Shown here: piece by piece, positions 12,392-23,219 of the stretch
How positions within the stretch are numbered: position 1 is the first letter of the stretch
Layout: each line of letters starts with the position of its first letter
From: Triticum aestivum
Lineage: Eukaryota; Streptophyta; Magnoliopsida; Poales; Poaceae
Direction of reading: 5' to 3'
Assembly (NCBI RefSeq): GCF_018294505.1
Contig: NC_057794.1
Coordinates: forward strand, 191,751,201-191,815,200
Length of the DNA: 64,000 nucleotides
The notes under the pieces: model-generated
Told to the model about the DNA's origin: nothing
The model's input: the letters and a program-made list of their open reading frames with translations, nothing else
Databases searched by the model: none
Translations under genes and position numbers: made by a program

Positions 12392-15300
12392 TGTAACGCC
12401 CCGAGACCCATGTGCCAGGTGTCTTCCAGTTATTCGCTGACGTTGTCATGTCATTTGCTTGCGTGTTGCATCATATCATGTCATCATGTGCATTGCATCA
12501 TCATGTTTTAAAACTTGCATTCGTCCGGGTTCTCCGAGTTCTCTCCGTTGTCCGTTCTGAGTCCAACCACACTTGCACGCGCCCGTGGCATGTCCGAAAT
12601 AGTATTTTATAAGTGGCCGGAAAATGTTCTCGGAATGGGATGAGAGTTGACGTGTGGTCTTATTATAGTGTAGATAGACCACCTGTCAAGTTTCATCGCA
12701 TTCGGAGATCGTTTGATGCCCCAACGAATAACTATAGCGGCAGTATAGCCGGTCTAACGTCGGAGGTTTTCGGTCTCCGGAAACTGTGCCGGGATGCATC
12801 TCTCCCCTCTTCTCTCATACCAACCCGCTCTTCACAATTCGTCAGGCCCAACCTAGGCTCTCTCGTCAGTCCGCGGACCTCCTCGCGCGCGCGTCCGAAA
12901 GTTGTCCCGGACACGACCCGGGCAGTCGTCACCGTTAGGTCCGGATCATCCCCAAACGTCTACAAAACATCACCGTTTTCTTATTTGGACTCCCTAGCTA
13001 TTTTATTCGCGACCATCCGATTAAGATTGGAGGGACCTAATGCCCCTAAACTTAGCCTTTTTGCTATATATAGATCAAACTCTAGCCTAACCCTAAAATC
13101 TAGGAGATGTGTCCCGTCGCCCGCCGCCGATTTCCAAATCCCCCTTGGGATCTTCCCCTGCCGATCCACCCAACCAGCGCCCGAGCCTCCACCTCTCGAT
13201 CCCCTCCCGATCCAACCACCAACCACAGTCGCCACCGCAGCCTCGCTCCCAGCCTCCCGCAAGCAGAGGCCCCGTGAATCTCTCGTGCTCGCCGCTACTC
13301 CCGATCCAACGCGCCCTCCTGCGAGCTCTCACTGGATGACTACCAGGCCAACCCTCGCCGTCCCTGGCCTCCCCCTCGCTATCCCTCTCTCTCTCTATCC
13401 CGTTGCTAAACTCTCCCCTTCCCCTGTGTTCTTCACGCGGGAGTAGCAGTAGGCCGTGGCGCCACCACCGGAGCTCGCAGTTGTCAGGAATTCACCATAT
13501 TTCGTCGGAGATTGCGTCCTCGTCCTGGATCCGGTCAGTTCTGCCATGCCACAGCGTGCCCTTCTCCTTCCTTCGACCTTCCTCCTTCACTCACTTCTCT
13601 TTCCCTCTCTCTATTCTCCTTGTAGCGATGTCGCCTCCTACCTGTGTGTCGTCTGCGAGAACCGACAAGACTCCAGCACCATGGACATCCCCACCTCTGC
13701 CCGAGCGCCTCCAGGACCCGTCTGCCCTACCGCGTCGCGGATCCGACCACCAGGACTCTCCTGCGCCGTTGCTTCCTTCCTCCTGCTGCTCGGTCCCCTG
13801 TTTCATGAACGAGGAGTCCGTCGCCACTGCGTCCTGTGCTTCCAGCGAATCATGCCGCTCGTTCCCCCCCCCCCTCGTTGACCCGATCTGGGGCTAGCGT
13901 GGACGAGCACCAGGCCTAGCTCGCCCGTGCGAAGAACCCCCGCCTCTGACGCTTCGCTTGGGCCACCTTTCTCCCCTCGCAGCTTGTCGTGGGCCGCGCG
14001 CCAGGTGGCCCACTGCTCCATCGTCCTGGGCCGAAGCCCATGGTGAGGCCCAGCGTGACCTTGTTTTTTTTCTTTTCTCTCTGCTGGGCCAACCAGATCC
14101 GGCCCGTATCGTGTATTTTTTCATAGAACGTTTTTCCTATTTTTCAGAGTCAGCAATTTTTACAGAAAAACCCTCCTATTTCAAGCATATAATAACTCAT
14201 CATCTATGCACCGGATTAAAATGATTTATATATGAAAGTTGCTTAGAATTTTGTGTAGTTTCATAATATGTCATTTCCATCCATGTTCAAAATGTTTAAA
14301 ATGCTGTTTGTTTAACTTTGCTTAAATAACTTGCTAAAATGATTTAATTCATAACAATTTAACCGTAACTCGGTTTGTAACAAACTTTATATGTAAATGG
14401 GGTAGAAAAATGCCTAGTTTAACATGGTAGCACCACTTTGCATGTTTAACAACTATAAAATATGGTTTAGGGCAGAACAGTACCAAACCTAATATATACA
14501 TATGGGGATTTACCGGAATTGTTGTTCGTTGCTTCCGACCTCATTTAAACTTGACTAGATAGGTAGTTTTACTTTGCTTCACCCTCTTGCCATGTTAATC
14601 AACATTTAATATTGTTGGGTACACAAACGGGAGAGAACTAAATAAGTCACGTGGTGTTTCGTCAATATGCAACGGAGTTGCATATCGAGCTCCACTTAAG
14701 TTGTAGGATTGCTTGTGCACTTTGCCATGCCATGCTTCATTAAACCAGACATGCATCGTACTTGGTTGTGCATCAGGCCATGTTCAGGTGTTGGTTGTTT
14801 ACTATGTTGTGTGCTTCTTTCAGGTGTTGCTTCTTCGGGTTGGTTCCGATAACGTCGCGTTTGTGAGGATCCGTTCGACTACGTCGGGTTGTCTTCTTCA
14901 TGGACTCGTTCTTCTTCCTTGCGGGATTTCAGGCAAGATGACCATACCCTCGAAATCACTTCTATTTTTGCTTGCTAGATGCTCACTCTTTTGCTATGCC
15001 TATGCTGCGATACCTACCACTTGCGTATCATGCCACCCATATTGTTGAACCAAGCCTCTAACCCACCTTGTCCTAGCAAACCGTTGATTGGCTATGTTAC
15101 CGCTTTGCTCAGCCCCTCTTATAGCGTTGTTAGTTGCAGGTGAAGATTGAAGTTTGTTCCTTGTTGGAACATGGAGATGTTGTTCCTTGTTTGGAACATG
15201 TTTACTTGTTGGGATATCACTATATATCTTATTTAATTAATGCATCTATATACTTGGTAAAGGGTGGAAGGCTCGGCCTTATGCCTGGTGTTTTGTTCCA

Positions 15301-16586
15301 CTCTTGCCGCCCTAGTTTCCGTCATATCGGTGTTATGTTCCCAGATTTTGCGTTCCTTACGCGGTTGGGTTATAATGGGAACCCCTTGACAGTTCGCTTT
15401 GAATAAAACTCCTCTAGCAAGGCCCAACCTTGGTTTTACCATTCGCCACCTAGCCTTTTTCCCTTGGGAGTCGCGCATCCCGAGGGTCATCTTATTTTAA
15501 CCCCCCCCCCCGGGCCAGTGCTTGTCTAAGTGTTGGTCCAAACTAGAGCCCCTTGCAGCGCCACCTCAGGGAAACTCGAGGGCTGGTTTTAGTTGTACGG
15601 ATTGCTTATCCGGTCTTGCCCTGAGAACGAGATATGTGCAGCTCCTATCGGGATGTTGGCGCATCGGGTGGTCTTGCTGGACTTGTTTTACCATTGTCGA
15701 GGATGTCTTGTAGAACCGGGATACCGAGTCTGATCGGAATGTCTCGGGAGGAGGTCTATTCCTTCGTTGACCGTGAGAGCTTGTGATGGGCTAAGTTGGG
15801 ACACCCCTGCATGGATTTGAACTTTCGAAAGTCGTGCCCGCGGTTATGGGCAGATGGGAATTTGTTAATGTTCGGTTGTAGAAAACCTGAAGTTGATCTT
15901 AATTAAAATACATCAACCGCGTGTGTCACCGTGATGGTCTCTTCTCGGTGGAGTCCGGGAAGTGAACACGGTGTTGGAGTAATGCTTGACGTAGGTTGTT
16001 CTAGGATCACTTCTTGATCATAGTTGTTCGACCGTGCTTTTGCTCTCTCTCCTCGCTCTCATTTGCGTATGTTAGCCACCATATATGCTAGTCGCTTGCT
16101 GCAGCTCCACCTCATACCTTTTACCCTACATATAAGCTTAAATAGTCTTGATCGCAAGGGTGTGAGATTGCTGAGTCCCCGTGACTCACAGATACTTCCA
16201 AAACCAGTGTTCAGGTGTCGATGTTACCGAGCAGATGACGCAACCAAGCTCAGGAGGAGCTCGATGAAGATCTTGTCCTTTGTGTTGTTTCTTTCTAGTT
16301 GATCAGTAGTGGAGCCCAGTTGGGGTTGATCGGGGACCGTGTCACATTTGGGGTTCTTCTTTTATTTTGGTTCCGTAGCCGGACCTTGATTGTATTTGGT
16401 TGATGTAATGCTTTATTCTTGTAATTGTGTGAAGTGGCGATTGTAAGCCAACTATGTATCTCTTTCCCTTATGTATTACATGGGTTATGTGAAGATTACC
16501 TCACTTGCGACATTGCTTTCAATGCCGTTATGCCTCTAAGTCGTGCTTCGACACGTGGGAGATATAGCCGCATCGAGGGCGTTACA
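12392..16586 (+). repeat. LARD 1 right (3') LTR
   Basis: Second copy of the 4.2 kb LTR, 4195 bp against 4197 bp. Most differences from the left copy seen by eye are C/T or G/A changes. Confidence 0.93.
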
Positions 16587-16591
16587 TATCT
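16587..16591. repeat. TATCT target-site duplication, right of LARD 1
   Basis: Exact copy of 4624-4628. Confidence 0.93.
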
Positions 16592-17910
16592 CTATTGGAA
16601 AGTTTAATGGTAACATCGATATCTTCTATCTCAGCAGGTGCAATATCATGCATAATTTCTTCGTATAAGGAATGAGGTATTGCACTTGCACTAGCACCCA
16701 TATCACATAAGCCATGATAACAATGATCTCCTATTTTAAAGGAAATAACAGACATGCCTACAACAGGCCTATGTTTATTTTTAGCATCAGGTCTAGCAAT
16801 TCTAGCAGCTTCATTGTGGAATTAAATAACATGCCCATCAACATTATCAGCCAAGAGATCTTTAATCATAGCAATTTTAGGTTCAACTTTAATTTGCTCA
16901 GGGGGTTTAGGTGTCTTAATATTACTTTTGTTGACTACAGTTGAAGCTTTAGCATGATCCTTTATTCTAACAGGAAAAGGTGGCTTCTCAATATAAGCAG
17001 CAGGAACAACATGATTATTATAGGTGATAGTCTTTTATTCAACTTTAATAGGTGCAACTACTTTTACTTCAGTGGGAGGATTATACTTAAACCACTTCTC
17101 CTTTGGGAGATCAACATGAGTAGCAAAGGATTCACAGAAAGAAGCTACTATCTCAGAGTCAGGTCCATATTTAGTGCTAAATTCACGGAAAGCATCGGTA
17201 TTCATAAAAGATTTAACACAATCAAACTTAGGTGTTATACCCGACTCCTTACTTTCGTCGAGGTCCCAATCTCCAGAGTTGCGTTTAATTCTTTCTAACA
17301 AATCTCATTTGAGTTCAATAGTCTTCATCATAAAAGATCCAGTACAAGAAGTATCGAGCATGGAGCGATTACTGAGAGAAAGCCGAGCATAAAAATTTTG
17401 AATGATCATTTCTTTTGAGAGCTCATGATTGGGGCATGAATATAACATTGACTTAAGCCTCCCCCAAGCTTGAGCGATGCTTTCTCCTTCGCGAGGCCAA
17501 AAATTATATATATAATTACAATCACGATGAACAAGGTGCATAGGATAAAACTTCTGATGAAATTCCAATTTCAATCGCTTGTAGTCCCATGATCCCATAT
17601 CATCACATAGCCTATACCATGTCAATGCATCTCCCTTCAAAGATAAAGGGAAGACCTTCTTCTTGATAACATCCTCAGGCATACCTGCAAGCTTAAATAA
17701 TCCACAAACTTCATCCACATAGATTAAGTGTAAATCAGGATGCAATGTTCCATCTCCTACAAAAGGATTAGCTAGCAATTTCTCTATCACACCCGAAGGA
17801 ATTTCAATGTAAACATTTTCAGTAGGTTTAATAGGTTGAGGAGCAACTCTTTGCTCTACTGGTCGGGGTAAAGATACCCCGAACAAGCCCCTCAAAGGAT
17901 TATGTTCCAT
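16592..17910 (-). pseudogene. Athila gag and protease N-terminal part, with stops
   Basis: The ATG at 17910-17908 starts a gag frame (MEHNPLRGLFG...) running to 17305. It contains the WYRLCDDMGSWDYKRLKLEF capsid region typical of plant Gypsy gag. A TGA in place of Trp interrupts it near 17303. The frame continues to a second stop at about 17035, and a third stop (TAA) lies near 16822. The protease active site reads DMGAS at 16704-16690. Just before the LARD the frame reads EDIDVTIKLSNRD and resumes on the other side at 4623. The start is about 78 bp from the primer site. The visible Trp-to-TGA change is again a transition. Confidence 0.82.
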
Positions 17911-17987
17911 AGTAACAAGTGACAGTAAATTTCAGCACACTATATAAATTTTTTCTTACCAAATTCCACCTACCAAAGGCGCTTCAC

Positions 17988-18005
17988 TCCCCGGCAACGG
18001 CGCCA
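17988..18005 (-). promoter_or_regulatory. Primer binding site of the Athila element (tRNA-Asp type)
   Basis: On the - strand TGGCGCCGTTGCCGGGGA follows the LTR end after an 11-bp spacer. This is the tRNA-Asp-complementary site known from Athila-clade elements, and it fixes the orientation. Confidence 0.85.
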
Positions 18006-18016
18006 GAAAAGAGTCT

Positions 18017-19507
18017 TGATGATCCACAAGTGTAGGGGATCTATCATAGCCTTTTCGATAAGTAAGCGTGTCGAACCCAACGAGGAGCAGAAGGAAATGA
18101 TAAGCAGTTTTCAGTAAGGTATTCTCTGCAAACACTGAAATTATCGGTAACAAATAGTTTTGTGATAAGGTAATTTGTAACAAGTAGCAAGTAATAAAGG
18201 TAAATAAGGTGCAGCAAGATGGCCCAATCCTTTTTGTAGCAAAGGACAAGCCTGGACAAACTCTTATATATAAAGGAAAGCGCTCCCAAGGACACATGGG
18301 AATTATCGTCAAGCTAGTTTTCATCACGTTCATATGGTTCGCGTTCGGTACTTTGATAATTTGATATGTGGATGGACCGGTGCTTGGGTACTGCCCTTAC
18401 TTGGACAAGCATCCCACTTATGATTAACCCCTATTGCAAGCATCCGCAACTACAACAGAAGTATTAAGATAAACCTAACCATAGCATGAAACATATGGAT
18501 CCAAATCAGCCCCTTATGAAGCAACGCATAAACTAGGGTTTAAGCTTCTGGCACTCTAGCAACCCATCATCTATTTATTACTTTCCAATGCCTCCCTCTA
18601 GGCCCAAACAATGGTAAAGTGTCATGTAGTCGATGTTCACATGACACCACTAGAGGGATGACAACATACATCTCATCAAAATATCGAACGAATACCAAAT
18701 TCACATGACTACTTATAGCAAGACTTCTCCCATGTCCTCGGGAACAAACGTAACTACTCACAAAGCATATTCATGTTCATAATCAGAGGGGTATTAATAT
18801 GCATAATAGATCTGAACATATGATCTTCCACCAAGTAAACCAACTAGCATCAACTACAAGGAGTAATCAACACTACTAGCAACCCACATGTACCAATCAA
18901 AGGTTTGGATACAAAGATTGGATACAAGAGATGAACTAGGGTTTGAGATGAGATGGTGTTGGTGAAGATGTTGATGGAGATTGACCCCCTCCCGATGAGA
19001 GGATCATTGGTGATGACGATGGTGATGATTTCCCCCTCCCGGAGGGAAGTTTCCCCGGTAGAACAGCTCTACCGGAGCCCTAGATTGGTTCCGCCTCGTG
19101 GCGGCGGAGTTTCGTCCCGTGAGCTTGCTTATGATTTTTCTCGGACGAAAGACCTCATATAGCAGAAGATGGGCATCAGAGGGCCACCAGGGGGCCCACG
19201 AGGCAGGGGGCGCCCCCACCCTCGTGGATGGTGGGTGGCCCCCCTCTGGTACTTCTTTCGCCCAATATTTTTTATATATTCTGAAACGTGCTCCCGTGAA
19301 GTTTCAGGACTTTTGGAGATGTGCAGAATAGGTCTATAATATTTGCTCCTTTTCCAGCCCAGAATTTCAGCTGCCGGCGTTCCCCCTCTTAATGCAAACC
19401 TTGTAAAATAAGAGAGAATAGGCATAAGTATTGTGACATAATGTGTAATAATAGCCCATAATGCAATAAATATCGATATAAAAGCATGATGCAAAATGGA
19501 CATATTA
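18017..19507 (-). repeat. 5' LTR of the Athila element
   Basis: The segment begins TGATGATCCACAAGTG on the + strand and ends at TATTA, where the related solo LTR at 61926-63438 has TATCA. The LTR terminus has therefore probably lost its canonical TG/CA by a C-to-T change. It is 1491 bp long. A symmetrical TATA box (TTATATATAA) lies at about 18264-18273. Confidence 0.85.
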
Positions 19508-19512
19508 TTCAC

Positions 19513-19708
19513 AAAGACAAATTTTATTTTCTAAATATAATTAGCATGTCTAGCATGTCATCTACCCTACACAAAATGAGAACGCACTTCTTTCACTAAT
19601 AATTATAGGATGTCCTGCTTGTCATGTACACAGCAGGCATTGCCACATTCATCCCCCCAATACTACCTATAACCCTGCTTCCTCCAGAACCCAAATGGAG
19701 GAGATCTG
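19513..19708. other. Short unassigned stretch, probably 3' flank of the SUVH remnant
   Basis: There are 196 bp between the Athila LTR and the stop codon of the methyltransferase remnant. It is AT-rich at first with no frame of note. It probably holds what is left of the 3' untranslated region of that gene. Confidence 0.35.
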
Positions 19709-20345
19709 CTAGTAGAGTCGCTTCTGGCAGTCCAGGGCACCATGGTAACATGGCAGCTTGACGATTTCACCATCCGCAGAAACGACACTGTTCAAGACAT
19801 AGCCATGGTCATATCAAAGCACTTGCAGTTAGAACTCAAGAGAAGCTATAAAGTTTGACATGTAGAAATTGTTGAGATGCAACAGAAATCAACTCACCTG
19901 AAGTGGAAGTATCGTGTCGGCAACAAAAAGCATCACCTTTTCTAGCTTGATGTCGTGGTGATTGGTTAGGATCCATTGGATGAGAGGTTAGGGTTGCAGT
20001 TGTGGTTTATGAATCTTGCGAAACTTCCAACAGAGCCAAAATCGATGCAATACTCTGGTGTCGTTGGTGCCTCAGAATTATTCTCAGCTTGAAGTGATGG
20101 CATATGCATATCAAGCCCTGCCCTTTTCTGTACAAGAGACAAAATAAGAAACCGAGCAATGAGACAAATGATGTGTAAGCGAAATGAAATATTGAAGTGA
20201 AACAATTAGTACCTCCCGTCATCTAAACCCTTCATAGTCTCAAGACAGTCAATGACAAATATGAAGTTGTTCTGTAGCAAAACATCCACTTGTTCAGTCC
20301 TCAAAACACCAACATACTCACGGATTGGAGCCCCAGGAGAATGGC
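19709..20345 (-). pseudogene. SUVH4/KRYPTONITE-like H3K9 methyltransferase, C-terminal SET exons, degenerate
   Basis: Three exon-like pieces read on the - strand. The first (about 20345-20213) encodes SPGAPIREYVGVLRT, which is the start of the SET domain. The second (20127-19898, after TTGTACAG, with donor GTGAGT) encodes EYCIDFGSVGSFARFINHN, the SET NH-C box. The last (about 19824-19709) ends DCQKRLY then TAG, the usual SUVH C-terminus. Decay is clear: a one-base frameshift follows CNPNL, the last exon has a poor acceptor and an in-frame TGA near its start, YDYGY has become YDHGY, and the post-SET CYCG reads CYHG, losing a zinc ligand. SUVH4 proteins methylate histone H3 Lys9 and work with CHG DNA methylation. 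The N-terminal SRA and pre-SET parts are not found. Confidence 0.8.
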
Positions 20346-21441
20346 TGAACATCTCATCGTTAAGTAAAAAAATCTGAATGTAATTATAAAAATCTAAATC
20401 TTAATGTGGCCACCTTTGATGAGACAAAAAAATCCTAGGAATCATGGAACAGAACAACGAACAACCTTGATCCTGCGCCAAATCAAACTCGTCAAGTGGT
20501 GTATGAGTGGCACCTGTACAAACCAATTAAAATCGACTAATATGTGGAGGATACTTCCACCTGGTTCCCATATATAGCAAATCTGAGTAAGAAGGTTTTT
20601 TCCCCTACTACTTGAATCAATGAAAGACAAAGAAGAATGTCTTTACCTTGATAGGGTTTGAGAAAGAAGCATGTTTCAAATAGAGTCCTAGAAATACAGA
20701 GTGTCGCAATTGAGCAGAACAATTATGATTGAATGTGTAAGCTGTCCACCATTGCACGCGTCGCGCAGATTTGTACTATAATCACCAAACAAAGTGGAAA
20801 AACAAGGTTAAAATGATCATGAATGATGTTCAATCCTTTCATTGTCACAAAAACATTTTGGAAAATAGCAGTATATGAATGCAGCCATAACACTGCTCTG
20901 AATATTCGTCTAGAAATATGCTTTTGCTGCAAAATTGACTAATCTTCGCCACTGTCTAGTACAGCTACAAACATAATGCGTACAATAATAACCACAAGCA
21001 TCAAATTCTATCGTGTATGGAACAAAAAATGTATCATATACTGGGCAGCAGAGGCAGACCGGCGGGCGGCGTTCTTGGGTAGCAGAGAGGCAGACCGGTG
21101 GGCAGCGGCGTTCTTGGGGAAGCAGAGGAGGACCGGGTGGACCGGCCGGGGGGCTGCTCACGGTCGCATGTGTATGCTGGGAAGCAGAAGAGAACCGGCG
21201 GCGGCGTTCGAACCAGCGCGGGAGGCAGGCGGTGAGGGAGGGGAGGCGTGCGACCGGCGTGGGAGGCGGGGACCAGCGAGGGAGGCGAGCAGCATGGGAG
21301 GGGAGGCGGTTGGTGCGGGAGGTGGGAGGAGGAGATGGCGAGAGGTCGTGGCATCGTGCGGGCGTGGGCATTGTGCGCAGCGCTATTTTTCTCTCAAAAA
21401 GGTGGGTAGGTTAGTGATAGAGGATGGCTTAAGCGGCATGG
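20346..21441. other. Unassigned sequence between the SUVH remnant and the Angela element
   Basis: 20346-20930 is AT-rich and looks like intron of the methyltransferase gene, with no further exon I can defend. 21040-21400 is a purine-rich GC block (GGGAGG repeats on the + strand). It gives long but compositionally biased frames on both strands. I see no recognisable product. Confidence 0.4.
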
Positions 21442-21446
21442 CTTGT
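21442..21446. repeat. CTTGT target-site duplication, left of Angela element
   Basis: CTTGT at 21442-21446 is repeated exactly at 30188-30192, outside the two LTRs. Confidence 0.93.
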
Positions 21447-23186
21447 TGTTGGGGAACGTAGTAATTTCAAAAATATTCCTACGCACATGCAAGATCATGG
21501 TGATGCATAGCAACGAGAGGGGAGAGTGTTATCTACGTACCCTCGTAGACCGAAGCGGAAGCGTTGACGCAACGTAGAGGAAGTAGTCGTACGTCTTCCC
21601 GGTCCAACCGATCCAAGCACCATTACTCCGGCACCTCCGAGTTCTTGGCACACGTTCAGCTCGATGATGCTCCCCGGGCTCCGATCCAGCAAAGCTTCGG
21701 GGAGGAATTCCGTCAGCATGACAGCGTGGTGACGATCTTGATGTTCAACCGTCGCAGAGCTTCGCCTAAGCACCGCTACAATATGACCGAGGTGGAATAT
21801 GGTGGAGGGGGGCACCGCACATGGCTAAGGAACGATCACGAAGATCAACTTGTGTGTTCTAGGGTGCCCCCTTGCCCCCGTATATAAAGGAGCCAAGGGA
21901 GGGGGCGGCCGGCCAAGGAGGGCGCGCCAAGGGGGAGTCCTACTCTCACCGGGAGTAGGACTCCCTTCTTTCCTAGTTGGAGAAGGAGAAGTGGGAAAGA
22001 GGAGGAAGAGGGAAAGGAAAAGGGGGGCGCCGCCCCCTTCTCCTTGTCCTATTCGGACTAGGGAGGGGAGGGGCGCGCGGCCACCTCTTGCCTCCTTTCC
22101 TCTTCTCCCTTAGGGCCCATGTAGGCCCAATAACCCCCGGGGGGTTCCGATAACCCCCCGGTACTCCGGTAAAATCCCGATTTCACCCGAAACGATTCCG
22201 ATATCCAAATATAGGCTTCCAATATATCGATCTTTATGTCTCGACCATTTTGAGACTCCTCGTCATGTCCATGATCACATCCGGGACTCCGAACAACCTT
22301 CGGTACATCAAAATACATAAACTCATAATGAAACTGTCATCGTAACGTTAAGCGTGCGGACCCTACGGTTCGAGAACAATGTAGACATGACCGGGACACG
22401 TCTCCGGTCAATAACCAATAGCGGAACCTGGATGCTCATATTGGTTCCTACATATTCTACGAAGATCTTTATCGGTCAGACCGCATAACAACATACGTTG
22501 TTCCCTTTGTCATCGGTATGTTACTTGCCCGAGATTCGATCGTCGGTATCTCAATACCTAGTTCAATCTCGTTACCGGCAAGTCTCTTTACTCGTTCCGT
22601 AATACATCATCTCACAACTAACTCATTAGTTGCAATGCTTGCAAGGCTTATGTGATGTGCATTACCGAGAGGGCCCAGAGATACCTCTCCGACAATCGGA
22701 GTGACAAATCCTAATCTCGAAATACGCCAACCCAACATGTACCTTTGGAGACACCTGTAGAGCACCTTTATAATCACCCAGTTACGTTGTGACGTTTGGT
22801 AGCACACAAAGTGTTCCTCCGGCAAACGGGAGTTGCATAATCTCATAGTCATAGGAACATGTATAAGTCATGAAGAAAGCAATAGCAACATACTAAACGA
22901 TCGGGTGCTAAGCTAATGGAATGGGTCATGTCAATCAGATCATTCACCTAATGATGTGATCCCGTTAATCAAATAACAACTCTTTGTCCATGGTTAGGAA
23001 ACATAACCATCTTTGATTAACGAGCTAGTCAAGTAGAGGCATACTAGTGACACTCTGTTTGTCTATGTATTCACACATGTATTATGTTTCCGGTTAATAC
23101 AATTCTAGCATGAATAATAAACATTTATCATGATATAAGGAAATAAATAATAACTTTATTATTGCCTCTAGGGCATATTTCCTTCA
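21447..23186 (-). repeat. 3' LTR of the Angela-like element
   Basis: 1740 bp, direct repeat of 28447-30187. It has a GC-rich palindromic block (GGGAGTCCTACT... and its complement) at about 21930-21970 and a TATA box at 21881-21890. Confidence 0.93.
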
Positions 23187-23199
23187 GTCTCCCACTTGC
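23187..23199 (-). promoter_or_regulatory. Polypurine tract of the Angela-like element
   Basis: On the - strand GCAAGTGGGAGAC lies directly before the 3' LTR start (TGAAGG). It is the expected second-strand primer. Confidence 0.85.
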
Positions 23200-23219
23200 A
23201 CTAGAGTCAATAATCTAGA

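Larger units (their letters stand above)
4629..16586 (+). mobile_element. LARD-like non-autonomous LTR retrotransposon (LARD 1, Sukkula-like architecture)
   Basis: The element is 11,958 bp: LTRs 4629-8825 (4197 bp) and 12392-16586 (4195 bp) around an interior of 3566 bp. It starts TGTAACGCCC and ends GGGCGTTACA, with 5-bp TSD TATCT. A tRNA-Met-type primer site follows the left LTR and a purine-rich tract precedes the right one. No gag or pol homology is seen in the interior. LTRs over 4 kb and an interior of about 3.5 kb without coding capacity match the published LARD description in barley and relatives, of which Sukkula is the example. The family name is inferred from architecture, not from an alignment. 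By eye the first 700 bp of the two LTRs differ at about 2%, so it is fairly young. Confidence 0.88.
816..19507 (-). mobile_element. Athila-clade Ty3/Gypsy retrotransposon (Sabrina/WHAM type), decayed, split by a LARD
   Basis: The element reads on the - strand: LTR (19507-18017), tRNA-Asp-type primer site (18005-17988), gag, protease, reverse transcriptase, RNase H and integrase, then a 3' region cut at 816 by the Angela-type LTR. The gene order, the RT sequence around FMDDFSVYG and the primer site are those of Athila-clade Gypsy elements. The coding sequence is broken by several stops and frameshifts. A complete LARD sits in the protease region at 4629-16586 with TATCT duplicated on both sides. 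The 3' LTR is outside the window, so the age cannot be estimated. The 5 bp beyond the LTR at 19508-19512 are TTCAC, the expected target duplication, but the partner copy is not visible. Confidence 0.85.

Noticed and set aside
11884..12396. 170-codon frame at the end of the LARD 1 interior
   Set aside because: Phe/Ser/Leu-rich output of a pyrimidine-rich tract; it runs across the polypurine tract into the LTR.
20910..21371. 153-codon frame on the - strand beside the Angela element
   Set aside because: Low-complexity Pro/Arg/Ser sequence from a purine-rich tract. No domain, and the opposite strand is equally open.
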